Source: Candidatus Falkowiibacteriota bacterium
GTDB lineage: Bacteria > Patescibacteriota > Patescibacteriia > Patescibacteriales > UBA12465
Reading direction: 5' to 3'
NCBI GenBank assembly: GCA_903937325.1
Contig: CAIZYV010000006.1
Span: 1-18,080 of the forward strand
Length of the DNA stretch: 18,080 nt
Shown: positions 16,080 through 18,080 of the stretch, piece by piece
How positions within the stretch are numbered: position 1 is the first letter of the stretch
Layout of the letters: every line of letters starts with the position of its first letter
Notes under the pieces: generated by a model
Told to the model about the DNA's origin: nothing
Database searches by the model: none
The model's input: the letters and a program-made list of their open reading frames with translations, nothing else
Translations under genes and position numbers: made by a program

Positions 16080-17021
16080 TTATCTTATTTTTTCCGCCGC
16101 GCGGAGTTTGGCACTACGAGAACGAGGATTAGCGGCGATTTCTGCGGCCGTCGGTACTATTGGCCGCTTCACTAAAGCCGAGAAACGAGCCAAGTGTCCG
16201 CAAACACAGAGTGGAGCTTGTGATGGACAAAGGCAATCGCTGCTTTCTTCTTTTAGCCATTGCTTAACAATTCTGTCTTCACCGCTATGGAAAGATACTA
16301 TCGCCAAGCGACCGCCAATTTTTAAAACATCAGGTAAAGCGCTTAGGGCGCTACGCAAGCTACCGAACTCATCATTTGTCGCCAAGCGTAAAGCTTGAAA
16401 AACGCGTGTCGCCGGATGTATTTTTCCTCCATGTAGGCGCTGGGGGGTATTTCTTAAAATAATATCTACTAATTCTTTGGTATTGCGTAAAGGTTTATCT
16501 TTTCTGGCGGCGATTAAGGCTTTCGCTAAACGGTAGGCTTGAGGCTCTTCTCCGAATTCTCTGAATATACGACTTAACTCCGATAAAGAAGCTGATTGCA
16601 GTAAAGCGCTAGTACTGATAACCTCTCCTTCTCCAAAAGACATATCCAGCGGCCGTTCGCCTTGAAAGGAAAAACCACGATCCTCATCCTCTAACTGAGC
16701 CGAGGATAAACCGAGATCGAAAACAATGCCATCGGCCGGTGTCTCTAAATATTCCGCGCCGATAGATTTTAAATTTTTAAAATTATCATGAACTAAAACG
16801 ATATTTTTTAAAGACTTCAGGGCAATCAATTCAGCGGCGTTATCGATAGCTAACTTATCTGCATCAATAGAAATGATTTTACCTTTAGGACCAACAGCTT
16901 CGGCTAAGGCTAAAGTATAAGATGCTCCTCCCAAAGTACAATCAATGTAAGTCTGCCCTGCTTGAGGATTAATTATTTTTAGAATCTCTGGCAAAAGAAC
17001 AGGAATATGATGATATTCCAT
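16080..17021 (-). CDS. rsmH: 16S rRNA (cytosine-1402 N4) methyltransferase
   Basis: 313 residues, typical for RsmH (MraW), which methylates N4 of C1402 in the ribosomal P site with S-adenosylmethionine. Recognised motifs are HIPVLLPE at the N-terminus, IDCTLGGASYT (SAM loop, about 26-36; canonical proteins usually have GGGH here), ISIDAD (about 50-55), VFDLGLSSAQL, RGFSF, HPATRVFQALRL and VSFHSGEDRIVK (canonical FHSLEDR). A Cys-rich CLCPSQAPLCVCG follows. It starts one base after the mraZ stop; AGGA about 8 nt before the ATG is one of the few Shine-Dalgarno-like sites in the window. Confidence 0.95.
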   Translation of the reverse strand: MEYHHIPVLLPEILKIINPQAGQTYIDCTLGGASYTLALAEAVGPKGKIISIDADKLAIDNAAELIALKSLKNIVLVHDNFKNLKSIGAEYLETPADGIVFDLGLSSAQLEDEDRGFSFQGERPLDMSFGEGEVISTSALLQSASLSELSRIFREFGEEPQAYRLAKALIAARKDKPLRNTKELVDIILRNTPQRLHGGKIHPATRVFQALRLATNDEFGSLRSALSALPDVLKIGGRLAIVSFHSGEDRIVKQWLKEESSDCLCPSQAPLCVCGHLARFSALVKRPIVPTAAEIAANPRSRSAKLRAAEKIR

Positions 17022-17022
17022 A

Positions 17023-17454
17023 TTAAATTCCTAAATCTCCTAATTCTTCAGCAATACTATTACTATTCTGTTCCGCGGCTTGCTTATAATTATTCCAGGA
17101 ATTCTCGTCCCAAATCTCTAAATGATTATATAAACCGGCAATAATTATTCCCTTTTTTAAAGCGGAAAATTTGCGCAAATATTCCGGCAGAGTAATACGT
17201 CCTTGATTATCAAATTCTACATCCATGGCACCAGCAAGCATGTGTCGAGAAAAAGCACGCGCCTTAGCTTGACTTAAAGGTAGAGCGGCAAATTTCTGAG
17301 CAATCTTTTCAAACTGTTCCTTAGAATATAAAAATAAGCAGTTATCTAAACCTTTAGTGACAACTGCTCCCTTTTTTAAGATAGTACGAAATTTAGCCGG
17401 AATAGCGAGCCGGCCTTTATCATCCAAATTGTGATTATACTCACCGATGAACAT
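17023..17454 (-). CDS. mraZ: Transcriptional regulator MraZ
   Basis: 143 residues from the chosen ATG, the usual family length. MraZ is a nucleoid-bound repressor of the dcw operon built from two SpoVT/AbrB-type beta-barrel repeats. Both repeat signatures are present: NHNLDDKGRLAIPAKFR near the start and DVEFDNQGRITLPEYLRKF in the second half. A frame extension with GTG at 17490 would add 12 residues, but the family begins at MFIGEYNH, and the GGAGGTG over that GTG fits better as an MraZ box. The gene leads the operon, with its promoter at 17523-17551. Autorepression is expected from the boxes at 17488-17513. Confidence 0.94.
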   Translation of the reverse strand: MFIGEYNHNLDDKGRLAIPAKFRTILKKGAVVTKGLDNCLFLYSKEQFEKIAQKFAALPLSQAKARAFSRHMLAGAMDVEFDNQGRITLPEYLRKFSALKKGIIIAGLYNHLEIWDENSWNNYKQAAEQNSNSIAEELGDLGI

Positions 17455-17487
17455 AATACTTGAGAGATGGTGGGTCTGAAGATTATT

Positions 17488-17513
17488 CACCTCCGTTCCC
17501 CACTTTTCACCTT
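17488..17513 (-). promoter_or_regulatory. Three MraZ-box-like repeats, 10-bp period
   Basis: On the minus strand AGGTG, TGGGG and AGGTG occur with 5-nt spacers, i.e. every 10 bp. This matches the known arrangement of MraZ operators (TGGGN repeats with 5-nt spacing in E. coli). They lie just downstream of the predicted start site at about 17516, so bound MraZ would block early elongation or promoter clearance. Confidence 0.6.
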
Positions 17514-17522
17514 AATGGTTTA

Positions 17523-17551
17523 ATTATACACCACTAACCCCCTAGGGTCAA
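17523..17551 (-). promoter_or_regulatory. Promoter of the dcw operon
   Basis: -35 TTGACC (17551-17546), 17-nt spacer, -10 TATAAT (17528-17523). This is the best sigma-70-type promoter in the window. The transcription start is expected near 17516, giving a leader of about 62 nt to the mraZ ATG. Confidence 0.85.
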
Positions 17552-17579
17552 CTAGAAAAAACCTAAAAAAATAAGGCAA

Positions 17580-17619
17580 AAATTAAAAAAAGACCACTTT
17601 TTCCACAAGTAGTCTTTTT
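17580..17619 (-). terminator. Terminator after tsaB
   Basis: A 13-bp stem (17587-17599 with 17607-17619, one G-U pair on the minus strand) and a 7-nt loop are followed by a run of seven T. It starts about 25 nt after the tsaB stop and isolates the dcw promoter from upstream transcription. The A-run on the other side could allow function in both directions. Confidence 0.87.
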
Positions 17620-17643
17620 ATTTTGAAAAATTGTTAAAAGTTA

Positions 17644-18018
17644 TCAACAGGCAGCTTTTTTTGCCTTACCAATATTTGGCTCACTTTGATACCGGGGTTT
17701 AACGCTTTGACCACCAATAAAAAGCAATGGCGCTTCAGCATCAAGGGCTTGTATCGGAATTTGCAGAGCATAAGCTAGAGCATTAGCAGTCAAAACGCCA
17801 ATACGCAAAGCACTGAAACTTTCCCCAGTATTTTGAACACTAATCGAATCAAAATCAGACCAGGCAATCTTATAATCTTTCATCATCTTAACTATCAAGG
17901 GCAAAAGTTTTTCCGCTTGTTGCCGAGGAGCGGATAAGCGCCGTCGAATATTATCCGTTCGCCCAGAAAAACGAACTTCAATATCATCACCTAAAGTTGT
18001 ATCAATAATTAAAACCAT
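17644..18018 (-). CDS. tsaB: TsaB-like protein with a single lobe (tRNA t6A37 synthesis)
   Basis: 124 residues; ordinary TsaB has about 220-230. TsaB pairs with TsaD in forming threonylcarbamoyladenosine at position 37 of ANN-decoding tRNAs. The first ASKHA-fold lobe is clear: VLIIDTT at the start, a LLPLIVKMM helix, and SVQNTGESFSALRIG, the counterpart of the canonical GPGSFTGLRIG loop, then a helix ending LQIPIQALD. The chain then jumps to VKPRYQSEPNI, which resembles the extreme C-terminus of full-length TsaB (P-x-Y near the end). The second lobe therefore seems lost internally while the tail remains. The upstream gene appears to overlap its start by 17 nt. It is closed by a strong terminator. 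Confidence 0.78.
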   Translation of the reverse strand: MVLIIDTTLGDDIEVRFSGRTDNIRRRLSAPRQQAEKLLPLIVKMMKDYKIAWSDFDSISVQNTGESFSALRIGVLTANALAYALQIPIQALDAEAPLLFIGGQSVKPRYQSEPNIGKAKKAAC

Positions 18019-18079
18019 AATCCAAAAAAATATTTTTTAAATCCGCTATTGTCGAAACCTGAACCAAACGACTGCGCAA
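18002..18079 (-). CDS. C-terminal end of an unidentified gene, cut by the window edge
   Basis: An open minus-strand frame enters from the right edge and ends in TGA, 17 nt into tsaB. Its 25 residues (ending DLKNIFLDYGFNY) have a normal helical composition. A second open frame ending at 18009 is less protein-like but cannot be excluded. The identity cannot be determined. Confidence 0.4.
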   Translation of the reverse strand: MRSRLVQVSTIADLKNIFLDYGFNY

Positions 18080-18080
18080 C

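Noticed and set aside
16039..16398. Plus-strand open frame of 119 codons
   Set aside because: It is antisense to rsmH across the conserved FHSGEDR and HPATR region, so it is a shadow frame.
17455..17490. GTG start for mraZ with GGAGGTG as ribosome binding site
   Set aside because: The GGAGGTG overlaps the GTG itself, so it cannot serve it as a ribosome binding site, and the family begins at MFIGEYNH.
1..18080. Alternative genetic code (TGA as glycine)
   Set aside because: TGA closes several genes at expected places (rmlA and DUF4012 within ATGA overlaps, tsaB), so it works as a stop.
1..18080. tRNA genes, CRISPR arrays, insertion sequences or prophage
   Set aside because: Intergenic gaps are all under about 200 bases and contain only promoters, hairpins and short repeats; no transposase or regularly spaced repeats were seen.

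Overview
This window looks like part of the genome of a Candidatus Patescibacteria (CPR) member, probably Parcubacteria-like. The evidence is a moderately AT-rich, very compact layout with nearly all genes touching or overlapping; a one-lobed TsaB; a Mur ligase without its first domain; a stand-alone sigma region 4 + HARE-HTH regulator; DUF4012 and DUF11-type surface proteins; and few recognisable Shine-Dalgarno sequences. TGA ends several genes (tsaB, rmlA, the DUF4012 gene), so the code is standard bacterial code 11 and not the TGA=Gly code of Gracilibacteria/Absconditabacteria. Every supported gene lies on the minus strand, so the window reads biologically from right to left.

Right to left: (1) a gene tail and a short tsaB, closed by a strong hairpin terminator at about 17.6 kb. 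(2) A division/cell-wall (dcw) operon with a near-consensus promoter and three 10-bp-spaced MraZ boxes: mraZ, rsmH, ftsL-like, ftsI (PBP), murF. murE and mraY, usually placed between ftsI and murF, are absent here. (3) A rhamnose-type operon, rmlD - rmlA - GT2 glycosyltransferase, whose promoter predicts a leaderless mRNA. (4) A single-gene unit encoding a sigma-region-4/HARE-HTH protein, with a palindrome and direct repeats in its promoter and a clear terminator behind it. (5) A tightly coupled five-gene operon, also with a promoter predicting a leaderless mRNA: a membrane protein resembling the N-terminal region of conjugation-type ATPases, a GT4 glycosyltransferase, a large DUF4012 membrane protein, a membrane-anchored Ig-like (DUF11-type) protein, and a divergent tRNA-guanine transglycosylase that runs off the left edge.

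Units 2, 3 and 5 all serve the envelope: peptidoglycan synthesis and septation, deoxysugar donor synthesis, and presumed surface glycan or adhesive structures. The most unusual observations are the transglycosylase, which lacks all four zinc ligands and has an altered base pocket while keeping both catalytic aspartates; the compact surface operon with two large type II membrane proteins; the sigma4-HARE regulator; the TsaB that appears to have lost its middle; and two promoters placed exactly so that transcription would begin at the A of the start codon. There is no gene-free stretch longer than about 200 bases, and I see no tRNA, rRNA, CRISPR array or mobile element.
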